43,336 bases of DNA from the NCBI GenBank assembly GCA_023666885.1, contig JAMPBB010000005.1:1-43336 (forward strand), given 5' to 3'. This DNA is from Muribaculaceae bacterium (lineage in GTDB: Bacteria; Bacteroidota; Bacteroidia; Bacteroidales; Muribaculaceae). Both the position numbers and the translations under genes were made by a program. The stretch's first letter is position 1. The number at the start of each line of letters is the position of its first letter. This document shows positions 27,867-35,523 of the stretch, piece after piece. Under the pieces are notes generated by a model. That model saw only the letters and a program-made list of their open reading frames with translations. It did not search any database and was not told the DNA's origin.

Positions 27867-27906
27867 TGAGGCTGCATTGTTAAAGTTCAGATACAATGCA
27901 GCCTCA
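27867..27906. terminator. Bidirectional terminator between the RHH locus and the SPFH gene
   Basis: Perfect 14-bp arms TGAGGCTGCATTGT (27867-27880) and ACAATGCAGCCTCA (27893-27906) with a 12-nt loop. T-rich on both exits (TATTGTTTT on plus, ATTCTTTT on minus). Confidence 0.85.
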
Positions 27907-27924
27907 TATTGTTTTGAGTGGGGA

Positions 27925-28857
27925 TCAGTCGCCGGTGTTGATGACGGGAGTGGCGGCTTCATCGGCGCAGAGTACTACCAGAAGATTGCTTACCATGGCA
28001 GCTTTGCGTTCGTTGTCAAGCTTTACCACGCCTTGTTCCTCAATATGGCGCAGAGCCATGTCAACCATTGTAACGGCTCCTTCCACTATCTTTTCGCGTG
28101 CCGATATTATGGCTGCGGCCTGTTGGCGGCGCAGCATCACGGCGGCTATCTCCGGGGCGTAGGCCAGATAGTTTAGTCGGGCCTCTACCACTTCCATTCC
28201 GGCCATGTCCAGACGCTCGTTTATTTTGCGCTCAAGCAGTTCGTTTATTTCATCGCCACCGTCGCGGAGGGTCAGCTCTGAGGCATCGGAGCCGGTGGAG
28301 TCATAGGCGAAATTACCGGTAACTTCACGCAATGCGGCATCACTCTGTATGCGCACGAAGCGTTCAAGGGCACCCGCACTTACCGATGTGCCTGTGGCGC
28401 CGAGCGATGCTGAGTCAATATCGAACACCGCGCGGTATGTGTCCTTTATGCGCCAAACCAGGACCATGCCTATCAGCACAGGATTGCCTATCTTGTCATT
28501 TACCTTTATGGGCTCAATGTCCATGTTACGTATGCGCAGCGACAGTTTGCGGCGCGTCATGAACGGGTTTAGCCAGTAGTACCCTACACGGCGGCATGTG
28601 CCACGGTATTTACCAAAAAATATCATCACACGCGCTTCGTTAGGCTCCTGTGTGAAGTAGCCCACGCAGCCGAGTATGAATATTATCAGCAGCGGTACTG
28701 TACCTCCAATACTGAGCCACAGGTTGTCCTCACCGCCCTTTACTATGCAGAATACTATCAGCAGCGGTATAATTACAAAAGTGATGGCTATCATGGCAAA
28801 TCCGTTTATGAGCAGACCGCCATATTCATACTCTTCGTTCATGTCAGAATTATACAT
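27925..28857 (-). CDS. SPFH/Band 7 domain membrane protein
   Basis: Stomatin/flotillin-like membrane scaffold; role in this organism unknown. The 310-residue protein has two N-terminal hydrophobic segments (about 14-35 and 43-66), then QEPNEARVMIFFGKYRGTCRRVGYYWLNP opening the Band 7 domain (split here; key VMIFFGKY and GYYWLNP). It also has VLIGMVLVWRIKDTYRAVFDID and the amphipathic ELLERKINERLDMAGMEVVEARLNYLAYAPEIA region (in part), followed by a helical tail. Alternative start at Met6 (28842). It is a single-gene unit between two terminators. Such genes are widespread in Bacteroidales. Confidence 0.88.
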   Translation of the reverse strand: MYNSDMNEEYEYGGLLINGFAMIAITFVIIPLLIVFCIVKGGEDNLWLSIGGTVPLLIIFILGCVGYFTQEPNEARVMIFFGKYRGTCRRVGYYWLNPFMTRRKLSLRIRNMDIEPIKVNDKIGNPVLIGMVLVWRIKDTYRAVFDIDSASLGATGTSVSAGALERFVRIQSDAALREVTGNFAYDSTGSDASELTLRDGGDEINELLERKINERLDMAGMEVVEARLNYLAYAPEIAAVMLRRQQAAAIISAREKIVEGAVTMVDMALRHIEEQGVVKLDNERKAAMVSNLLVVLCADEAATPVINTGD

Positions 28858-28893
28858 ATCTTAGTAGCGTTTTATTGATGTTTAAATATATGA

Positions 28894-28928
28894 CGCACCG
28901 GAATGCCATAAAGTCACATCCCGGTGCG
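28894..28928 (-). terminator. Hairpin terminator of the TonB-dependent receptor gene
   Basis: Arms CGCACCGGAATG (28894-28905) and CATCCCGGTGCG (28917-28928) pair over 12 bp with one G-T wobble; 11-nt loop. It is 25 bp after the receptor stop. The T run after it is poor. Confidence 0.7.
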
Positions 28929-28952
28929 AAAATTTTTTGCGGGAAAAGAATG

Positions 28953-31382
28953 TCAATGTGAGTCGCCGCCCACTACGTCATCATTTCTTACGCTGCGTAC
29001 TTTCTTGACCTGCGCGTTAAGATTGCCGAAACGGTAGGACAGGCTGATGCTGACGCTTCGGTTGTCCGATGTAGTGGAGTAGCTGTTGCTTGTATAAGGC
29101 ACGTTGATCATATAACTCTTGTAGCGCGACTCGTTTTTGCCGAAGGGATTGCTTACTGAAAGCCGCACATTGAGGCGATTCTCTTTGAGGAATGAGCGCT
29201 GGAGGTCTAATCCGTGGTATACACCTGCCATACCTATGGGGGTGAATACGGAATACAGGGTTTTACTGCGCCCCCAATAGTTGACGTATGCGCCGAGGCT
29301 CATTTTCCATGGAAGTGTTTGAGTGAGGCGGGCATAGAGGCTCGGGTTCCAGCTTTGTACCTTTATGCCGAGTGAGGGGTTCTCAGAACGGCTGTGGCGT
29401 ATGCCTCCGTTAAACATTATACGTGTCTTGGCTCCTGCTTGAAGCTGCATCCAAATGTTGGCGTTGAAGGCGGCATCTTTTCCGGCATTGGCGTATGTGG
29501 AGCCTATGCGGTCATCAGGGAGCAGTTGCTGAATCTGTATTATGGCATTGTCGGTGAAATAATATCCGGCATTGAAGTCCATGGAGAACTTGCGGGTGAA
29601 CAGACTGTAGTTAAAGTTTAATGAGTGGTTACGTGTGCTGCTAAGATCCGGATTGCCTTGGCTCTGACTCTGAGGATTGCTTATTATGGTGGGATTGAGA
29701 TAGTTGATGCCGGGACGCTGTATGGATGAACTGTATGAGAGGCGGAGCGAATTGCGGTCATTGATGTTGAACGATACGGCTCCGTTGGGCACGAGGTCGC
29801 TCAGATTGCTGTGAAAGTTGTCATTGTCACCTAACTTATATTTGGCTTCAAGACGTGAGAACTCGTAGCGTACTCCGGCGCGGAGCCCCCAGCGGCCTAT
29901 GTTTACTCGGTAATCGGCAAAAGCGGCGGCCACTTGAGTTATGTGGCTGAAATCTGTTTTATAGTTGCCCTGATCGATATACTGCTGGTCAGAGCGGCTA
30001 TGATTGTCGCGGTATATGTATTTTACACCCAAGTCAAGAGTATGGCCGGTCCATAAGGGGCGTGTCCAGTCAGCCTGGAATGTATGTTCAAGGAATGTGG
30101 ATGAATTGTCGTAGTCAATGCCTGTGTATGCTACCGGCATATTTATCTGATCATAATAGCGGTTTGTCTCCTTACTTTTGCGCCCGTTGCCTGATATCAT
30201 GTAGGTGGCTATAATCTTTTCGCCTTTCCGGTGGGTGAGGTGCTGATAGTTGAACGTGCCGTCAAGCCAGTGGAATCTTGACGGGTCAGTAAGGCGGTGT
30301 GACCGGTAGCTGTATATCAGTTCATCAGCGGGGTTGAACATGCCATAACTGAAGTCGGCATTGGTTTTCATGCTGTTCAGATAAGCATCGAATTCGGCGG
30401 TAAACAGGTTGAGCGAGTCCATTTCATAGCTTAACTCAAGTCCGATGTTTCCAAAGGAGGTTCGTACCGACTGATCCGTACTTTCGCGCGATGTGTTTTC
30501 TGAATCATCAAATGTGCGCTGCGTTTCATGGTGTTCGCGGCCGGATCTGCTCGGGTGTACCCCATAATTAGCGTATACGTTGAATGTCACTTTGTCTATC
30601 TGCGACATAATCCATACGTTGGGGCTTGGTATGTTACGGGTATTGCTCATTGTCAGCCCTACATTTCCCATCACTCCTTTTATCGTCAGGTTTTCTTCGG
30701 TGACAATGTTTAGAATGGTGCCTACTCCTTCGGCATCCTCACGTGCCCCGGGATCTGTTATGACTTCAATCCTCTTAATCATTGAAGCCGGAATGGCCTT
30801 GAATATATCCTTGGCGTTGTTACTGAATGAGTTGTTCTTGCGGCCGTTCTTATAGATTACGAAACTTGATGAGCCCTTCACCTTGATGGTGCCGTCAGGA
30901 TCCACACTTACCAGCGGCACTTTCTTGAGCATCTCATCAAGCTGTGAGGTCTTGGCCTCGGGGTCGTTCTGCACGTCATACCCTATGCGGTCTATTTCAC
31001 GCGATATAAGAGGCTTCTGTGCCGTAACCACTACCTCGCCAAGTTCGGCTCCGGTAGTTACGGTAAGAGTGCCGAGGTCAGCTACAGGAGCTTTCGTGGT
31101 GAGCTCGAACGTGCGGATGAGCGGTGCGCGGCCCACTGATGTGAGCAGAAAACGATACTTCCCGGCACGGGTAAGAGTCTTGTCAAATGTACCGTCCTCT
31201 TTGGTTACAGCTGTACTGATAGGCTTTACTGTGTCAGGAAGTGCATATATGCGTATGGTGGCAAATGCCTCGCCCATGCCGGTGGAGTCAACGGCGGTAC
31301 CTTTTACTCGGAAATTCTGTGCATTGGCAGCAATGCCTGCAAAAAATACTGACAAGGTTAGAAGAACCCTAAAAAGTCTCAT
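28953..31382 (-). CDS. TonB-dependent outer membrane receptor (PF14905 beta-barrel family)
   Basis: Outer-membrane receptor or beta-barrel protein. The 809-residue protein has a signal peptide (MRLFRVLLTLSVFFAGIAANA, cleaved near 21), a carboxypeptidase-regulatory-like domain at about 24-110 (VKGTAVDSTGMGEAFATIRIY), and a plug domain with GELGEVVVTAQKPLI-like sequence ELGEVVVTAQKPLISREIDR. The plug continues with SFVIYKNGRKN and IKRIEVITDPGAREDAEGVGTI, and the barrel carries the NLSLSYSSSIQRPGI-like block LRLSYSSSIQRPGINYLNP. These are marks of the OMP_b-brl_3 family rather than SusC. No SusD partner is nearby. Substrate unknown. Confidence 0.91.
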   Translation of the reverse strand: MRLFRVLLTLSVFFAGIAANAQNFRVKGTAVDSTGMGEAFATIRIYALPDTVKPISTAVTKEDGTFDKTLTRAGKYRFLLTSVGRAPLIRTFELTTKAPVADLGTLTVTTGAELGEVVVTAQKPLISREIDRIGYDVQNDPEAKTSQLDEMLKKVPLVSVDPDGTIKVKGSSSFVIYKNGRKNNSFSNNAKDIFKAIPASMIKRIEVITDPGAREDAEGVGTILNIVTEENLTIKGVMGNVGLTMSNTRNIPSPNVWIMSQIDKVTFNVYANYGVHPSRSGREHHETQRTFDDSENTSRESTDQSVRTSFGNIGLELSYEMDSLNLFTAEFDAYLNSMKTNADFSYGMFNPADELIYSYRSHRLTDPSRFHWLDGTFNYQHLTHRKGEKIIATYMISGNGRKSKETNRYYDQINMPVAYTGIDYDNSSTFLEHTFQADWTRPLWTGHTLDLGVKYIYRDNHSRSDQQYIDQGNYKTDFSHITQVAAAFADYRVNIGRWGLRAGVRYEFSRLEAKYKLGDNDNFHSNLSDLVPNGAVSFNINDRNSLRLSYSSSIQRPGINYLNPTIISNPQSQSQGNPDLSSTRNHSLNFNYSLFTRKFSMDFNAGYYFTDNAIIQIQQLLPDDRIGSTYANAGKDAAFNANIWMQLQAGAKTRIMFNGGIRHSRSENPSLGIKVQSWNPSLYARLTQTLPWKMSLGAYVNYWGRSKTLYSVFTPIGMAGVYHGLDLQRSFLKENRLNVRLSVSNPFGKNESRYKSYMINVPYTSNSYSTTSDNRSVSISLSYRFGNLNAQVKKVRSVRNDDVVGGDSH

Positions 31383-31422
31383 ATCTGAACGTGATGTAAA
31401 AAATAAATCGGTAAATTATAGT

Positions 31423-31430
31423 CAAAACTA
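31423..31430 (-). promoter_or_regulatory. Possible -7 box of the TonB-dependent receptor gene
   Basis: Minus strand TAGTTTTG fits TAnnTTTG, 41 bp before the ATG at 31382. No -33 TTG at the expected spacing. Confidence 0.35.
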
Positions 31431-31486
31431 TATATAAGACGCATTACAGAGCTATTCGTTACACCCGTGTCAATATTTTTTTTCGT

Positions 31487-32896
31487 TCAGAAATGGCTTG
31501 AACCGTCAAAACAGTGGGTACATACCTTGCATTTGGGTAGTCCTATGGTTTCAATCAGTGTTTCCAGAGTGTTGAACTTCAGTGAGGTCAGCCCGAAGCG
31601 CTGACGTATCTTCTCCACCATGGCGCAATACTGGGGGCTTCCGGTGGTGGCGTACAGATCCAGATTCTTTTCGGGATCGCCTTCAAGCTCTTCTATTATG
31701 CGGCGCGTTATCAGCTCCATGTCACTTTTCGATGAGGTGAAGCCTACATAGCGGCATCCGTAGATAAGCGGTGGGCAAGCTATGCGCATGTGCACTTCCT
31801 TGGCACCGTCGGCATACAGTCCGCGCACATTGTCATTGAGCTGGGTGCCACGTACTATGGAGTCGTCACAGAACAGGGCGCGCTTCCCTTGAAGCATGGC
31901 ACGGTTAGGCACGAGTTTCATCTTTGCCACAAGATTACGCATAGACTGGTCAGTAGGGGTGAAGCTTCGGGGCCATGTGGGTGTATATTTGGAAATGCAG
32001 CGATGATAGGGCACTCCCTTGCCGGCGGCGTAGCCTAAGGCCATGCCTACACCCGAGTCAGGAATACCGCATGCGCAGTCCACCTCAGTGTCATCCGTCT
32101 GACCCATCTTGTAGCCTGAATCGAAACGCATCTCCTCTACATTCTTGCCCTCGTAACATGAGGTGGGGAAGCCATAATATACCCATAGGAACGAGCATAC
32201 CTGCATATCGCTTCCCGGTTCACGGAGCACGGTGACATTGTCGGCCGTTATCTCCACTATCTCACCGGGGCCAAGGTCACGCACGGGCTCGAAGCCGAGG
32301 TTGGGGAATGCCGTGCTTTCCGATGTGGCGGCATAGGCTCCTTCTTTATGTCCGAGGACTATAGGCGTGCGGCCAAGTTTGTCGCGGGCGGCTATTATGG
32401 AGTGCTCAGTAAGTATGAGCATGGAACAGGAGCCTTCTATTTTGGCATACACATTCTCGATACCTTCCTTAAATGTGCTGCCCCGGTTTATGAGGAGTGC
32501 CACGAGTTCGGTCTGATTGGTGCTACCGCTGCTGAGTTCGCCGAAATGCACTCCGGCATCAAGGAGCTCACGTTCAAGCCGGGCCATATTACATATCTTG
32601 GCTACGGTGACTATGGCATATTTACCCAGATGTGAGTTTATGACTATGGGCTGCGGATCGGTATCGCTTATCACGCCTATACCCATATTGCCCTTGAATT
32701 TGTCCAACTCTTTCTCAAACTTGGTGCGGAAATAAGTGCTTTCCAGACTGTGGATGGACCGGCAGAACCGTTCCTCTGTGATGTCATAAGTTACCATACC
32801 GGCACGGCGTGTGCCCAAATGAGAGTTGTAGTCAACTCCGTAAAATAAATCCGTACGGCAGCTGCTCTTGGCGGCTACTCCGAAAAAACCTCCCAT
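31487..32896 (-). CDS. Amidophosphoribosyltransferase-like protein lacking the N-terminal catalytic Cys
   Basis: PurF family: an N-terminal class II glutamine amidotransferase domain (about 1-230) plus a C-terminal phosphoribosyltransferase domain. The 469-residue length is normal. The PRPP-binding loop is complete (LFCDDSIVRGTQL, DDSIVRG at 344-350), as are CACGIPDSGVGMALGYA and IACPPLIYG. The N-terminus reads MGGFFGVAAKSSC, where canonical PurF has MCGIVG with Cys as glutaminase nucleophile; the first Cys here is residue 13. A CxxCxxC cluster (456-462) lies near the C-terminus. It may therefore use ammonia, act with another amidotransferase, or have a different role. I believe a MGGFFG paralogue also exists in other Bacteroidales (from memory). 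Confidence 0.85.
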   Translation of the reverse strand: MGGFFGVAAKSSCRTDLFYGVDYNSHLGTRRAGMVTYDITEERFCRSIHSLESTYFRTKFEKELDKFKGNMGIGVISDTDPQPIVINSHLGKYAIVTVAKICNMARLERELLDAGVHFGELSSGSTNQTELVALLINRGSTFKEGIENVYAKIEGSCSMLILTEHSIIAARDKLGRTPIVLGHKEGAYAATSESTAFPNLGFEPVRDLGPGEIVEITADNVTVLREPGSDMQVCSFLWVYYGFPTSCYEGKNVEEMRFDSGYKMGQTDDTEVDCACGIPDSGVGMALGYAAGKGVPYHRCISKYTPTWPRSFTPTDQSMRNLVAKMKLVPNRAMLQGKRALFCDDSIVRGTQLNDNVRGLYADGAKEVHMRIACPPLIYGCRYVGFTSSKSDMELITRRIIEELEGDPEKNLDLYATTGSPQYCAMVEKIRQRFGLTSLKFNTLETLIETIGLPKCKVCTHCFDGSSHF

Positions 32897-32920
32897 AAAA
32901 TATACAAATGTTTTGAAGCC

Positions 32921-32929
32921 GCAAAGGTA
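32921..32929 (-). promoter_or_regulatory. -7 box of the purF-like gene
   Basis: Minus strand TACCTTTGC, 25 bp before the ATG at 32896. A TTTG lies 22 bp upstream, slightly far. It is divergent from the plus-strand promoter at 32986. Confidence 0.55.
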
Positions 32930-32985
32930 CGCAGAAATCCATGAGATTGTTCAAAAATCAAGGTTAAAAATTAACGAATTTTTTG

Positions 32986-32994
32986 TACTTTTGC
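32986..32994 (+). promoter_or_regulatory. -7 box upstream of the second exporter operon
   Basis: TACTTTTGC fits TAnnTTTGC. A start just after it would give a leader of about 185 nt before tolC at 33184. The -33 region is A/T-rich without a clear TTG. Confidence 0.5.
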
Positions 32995-33022
32995 ACCACG
33001 GTTCATAAAGAGCCGCCGAATA

Positions 33023-33109
33023 ATGACCAATCATGACATGGCGCCGTACTGTGGCGCACCTACATTACTTAATTTCGCCTTTAAGGAGAGCTGGAAGAGC
33101 ACCCAGTGA
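33023..33109 (+). CDS. Possible 28-codon leader ORF before the second exporter
   Basis: ATG to TGA encodes 28 residues, MTNHDMAPYCGAPTLLNF followed by AFKESWKSTQ. It starts about 25 nt after the predicted transcript start, inside the long leader. The leader also holds a GCGCC/GGCGC hairpin (about 33040-33057) and an unused AAGGAG at 33083-33088. It may be a regulatory leader peptide, a chance frame, or cover for an RNA element. I do not recognise it. Confidence 0.25.
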   Translation: MTNHDMAPYCGAPTLLNFAFKESWKSTQ

Positions 33110-33183
33110 TATGTGGTATTTTTCTGAGAGAGAAAAGTAACAGTATTCCCTAAAAATTCATTTTTTTCTTTACATACTTTTTT

Positions 33184-34491
33184 ATGAACAATCATCGATT
33201 GCTCACAGGGCTGCTTGCGGCAGTGCTGTGTGGCGGGGTGTATGCTCAGCCGAAAGTGGTTACGCTGGAGGATATTTTCCGGTCGGCCGAAAACGGCAGT
33301 GCGCAGCTGCGCCCTTATATTACGGCTACTGAGGAAGCCGAGCGGGAGATTAGTGTGGCTCGGGCAGGACGTCTGCCTGACATTGACGCCCAGCTGTCAT
33401 TCAGCTATATAGGCGACGGTTTTACCGTGAAACGTAACCTTTCAGACTATCAGAAGGCGCCTATACCGCATCTGGGCAACGGACTTTCCATAAGTGTGAA
33501 TCAACCCGTCTATACCGGAGGAGCCATAACTGCTGCTATAGATATGGCCGAACTTAAGCTGACGGCATCGCGCTACGCCACGGGGATGAAGCGTCAGGAT
33601 CTGCGTATGAATCTTACGGGGTTCTATTTGGACATATATAAATACTCTAATCTGCGGCAGGTGCAGCAGAGCAATATAGCAAGCGCCCGAAAGGTACTTG
33701 AGGAGATGCGTGCACGCTATGATCAGGGCGTGGTGCTCCGAAATGACATAACCCGCTATGAACTGCTGCTGTCCAATCTGGAACTCGGTCTTGTAAATAT
33801 CGACAACACTCTTGACATACTCAACCGCCACATAGTGGTTACGGCCTGCCTGCCTGAAGGTACGGTAGTGATCCCGGACAGTACTATTCTGGCACGTGCC
33901 TTACCTACTGACCCGGAATCATGGTGGCAGACTCAGGCTTCGGAGTGTGCCCCGGCATTGAAATTGGCCGCCAACGGCTTGGAGATAAGCCGCAAGGCTG
34001 AAACACTGACCCGTGCCGAACGCCTTCCAAAGATAGGGCTGCAAGCCGGATGGAACATTGACGGACCCATACTTGTGGAGGTGCCTCCTATCAACCGTAA
34101 TCTCAGTTACTGGTTTGTGGGCGTAGGCGTAAAGTACAGTCTGTCATCACTGTTCAAGACTGACAAGTCGTTGGCCCGTAGCCGTGCAGCCACTCGGCGT
34201 GCAGCCGAGGAGCTTGATGCCGCCCGTGAAAATGTGCAGCTGGCTGTCAACTCTGATTATGTGCGCTATCTTGAAGCATATGAGGTGCTCAAGACGCGCC
34301 AGAAGGGTGTGGAACTCGCTGAGCGTAATTATGGTACTACGTATACCCGATATGCTTCCGATATGGCACTTATTACCGATATGCTCGATGCTGCCGATTC
34401 GCGGTTGGCGGCCGAGCAGGAATTGGTAAATGCCCGCATAAATATAATTTACTACTATTACAAACTCTTGTTTACTTCAGGAAAGATATGA
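33184..34491 (+). CDS. TolC-family outer membrane channel (EmrAB-type partner)
   Basis: Outer-membrane channel of a second tripartite exporter. The 435-residue protein has a signal peptide (MNNHRLLTGLLAAVLCGGVYA, cleaved near 21) and two OEP repeats with long helices (AEEAEREISVARAGRLPDID-like region; YARVQLAVNSDYVRYLEAYEV-like region near 350). A conserved IPHLGNGLSISVNQPVYTGGAI beta-barrel strand follows (in part). Its stop overlaps the adaptor start by 4 nt. It is only distantly similar to the TolC at 13766-15067. Confidence 0.92.
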   Translation: MNNHRLLTGLLAAVLCGGVYAQPKVVTLEDIFRSAENGSAQLRPYITATEEAEREISVARAGRLPDIDAQLSFSYIGDGFTVKRNLSDYQKAPIPHLGNGLSISVNQPVYTGGAITAAIDMAELKLTASRYATGMKRQDLRMNLTGFYLDIYKYSNLRQVQQSNIASARKVLEEMRARYDQGVVLRNDITRYELLLSNLELGLVNIDNTLDILNRHIVVTACLPEGTVVIPDSTILARALPTDPESWWQTQASECAPALKLAANGLEISRKAETLTRAERLPKIGLQAGWNIDGPILVEVPPINRNLSYWFVGVGVKYSLSSLFKTDKSLARSRAATRRAAEELDAARENVQLAVNSDYVRYLEAYEVLKTRQKGVELAERNYGTTYTRYASDMALITDMLDAADSRLAAEQELVNARINIIYYYYKLLFTSGKI

Positions 34492-35522
34492 AAAAGCGTA
34501 CAAAAAAGATTATATCGTATATAGTGGCTCTTGCAGTAATAGCTGTGGCCGGATTTTGGGTAGCCTCCAAGTTTATTCATTTCGGAGGCGGCGAGTTTAC
34601 GGACAATGCCCAAGTGTGTCGCCGAATTGTGCCGGTAAATACCCGTGTGCAGGGCTTTATCAAGGAAATACGGTTCAAGGAAAATCAGAAAGTGAAGCGT
34701 GGCGACACACTCGTAATAATAGATGATGCTGACATGAGGCTCGGTGTGGCACGTGCCAAGGCCGACCTTCAGGGAGCCATGGCCGGAAGCGGAGTGGCAC
34801 GGCGCAGTGTGGCCAGTGCAGCCGCCAATGTGGCTGTGACCGAAGCCTCAATACAGGAAGCCCGTGTGCTTATGCAGAATGCCGCCACCGATCTGGCCCG
34901 CTATGAGAAGCTCATGGCTCAGGAAGCCGTAACCAAGCAGCAGTATGACGCTGCACGTACCGATTACGAGGCCAAGAAGGCACGGTATGAAACGCTGGCG
35001 CGTCAGCGATCAGCTACGTCGACCGTAGTGGCCGAAACTCAGGAGCGTACCACTCAGACTGATGCTGCCATAGAGTTGGCTAAGACACATCTTGAAGTGG
35101 CTGAGCTTAACCTGAGCTATACCGTTATAACCGCTCCGTGCGATGGCTATACCTCGCGCAAACTCATACAGGAAGGCCAGCTCGTACAGCCGGGGCAGAC
35201 TCTGCTTGACATAGTGGATGCCGGCGAGATATGGGTGGCTGCCAACTATAAGGAGACACAGACAGCTCATATAAAGCCGGGCGATGAGGTAGATATAACC
35301 GTGGACGCCGTGCCGGGTGTAACCTACCACGGACGTGTAGTGTCACTGTCGCGTGCTACGGGTGCGAGTCTGTCGCTGTTTCCGCAGGATAATTCCGCAG
35401 GCAATTTTGTAAAGGTGCGTCAGCGCATACCGGTACGTATAGAATTTACCGATGCCAACAGTGCTGCCGATATGGATAGGCTCTCGGCCGGAATGAATGT
35501 GGAGTGCATAGTCAAGGAGTGA
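34488..35522 (+). CDS. HlyD/EmrA-type membrane fusion protein
   Basis: Periplasmic adaptor of an EmrAB-TolC-like pump. The 344-residue protein has one N-terminal membrane anchor (about 9-27, IISYIVALAVIAVAGFWVA), a first lipoyl half (FTDNAQVCRRIVPVNTRVQGFI, in part), a long helical hairpin (about 75-190), and a second half (YTVITAPCDGYTSRKLIQEGQLVQPGQ, in part). The beta-barrel includes WVAANYKETQTAHIKPGDEV, classic for EmrA. The start overlaps tolC by 4 nt and one base separates it from the MFS gene. Confidence 0.93.
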   Translation: MKKRTKKIISYIVALAVIAVAGFWVASKFIHFGGGEFTDNAQVCRRIVPVNTRVQGFIKEIRFKENQKVKRGDTLVIIDDADMRLGVARAKADLQGAMAGSGVARRSVASAAANVAVTEASIQEARVLMQNAATDLARYEKLMAQEAVTKQQYDAARTDYEAKKARYETLARQRSATSTVVAETQERTTQTDAAIELAKTHLEVAELNLSYTVITAPCDGYTSRKLIQEGQLVQPGQTLLDIVDAGEIWVAANYKETQTAHIKPGDEVDITVDAVPGVTYHGRVVSLSRATGASLSLFPQDNSAGNFVKVRQRIPVRIEFTDANSAADMDRLSAGMNVECIVKE

Positions 35523-35523
35523 T

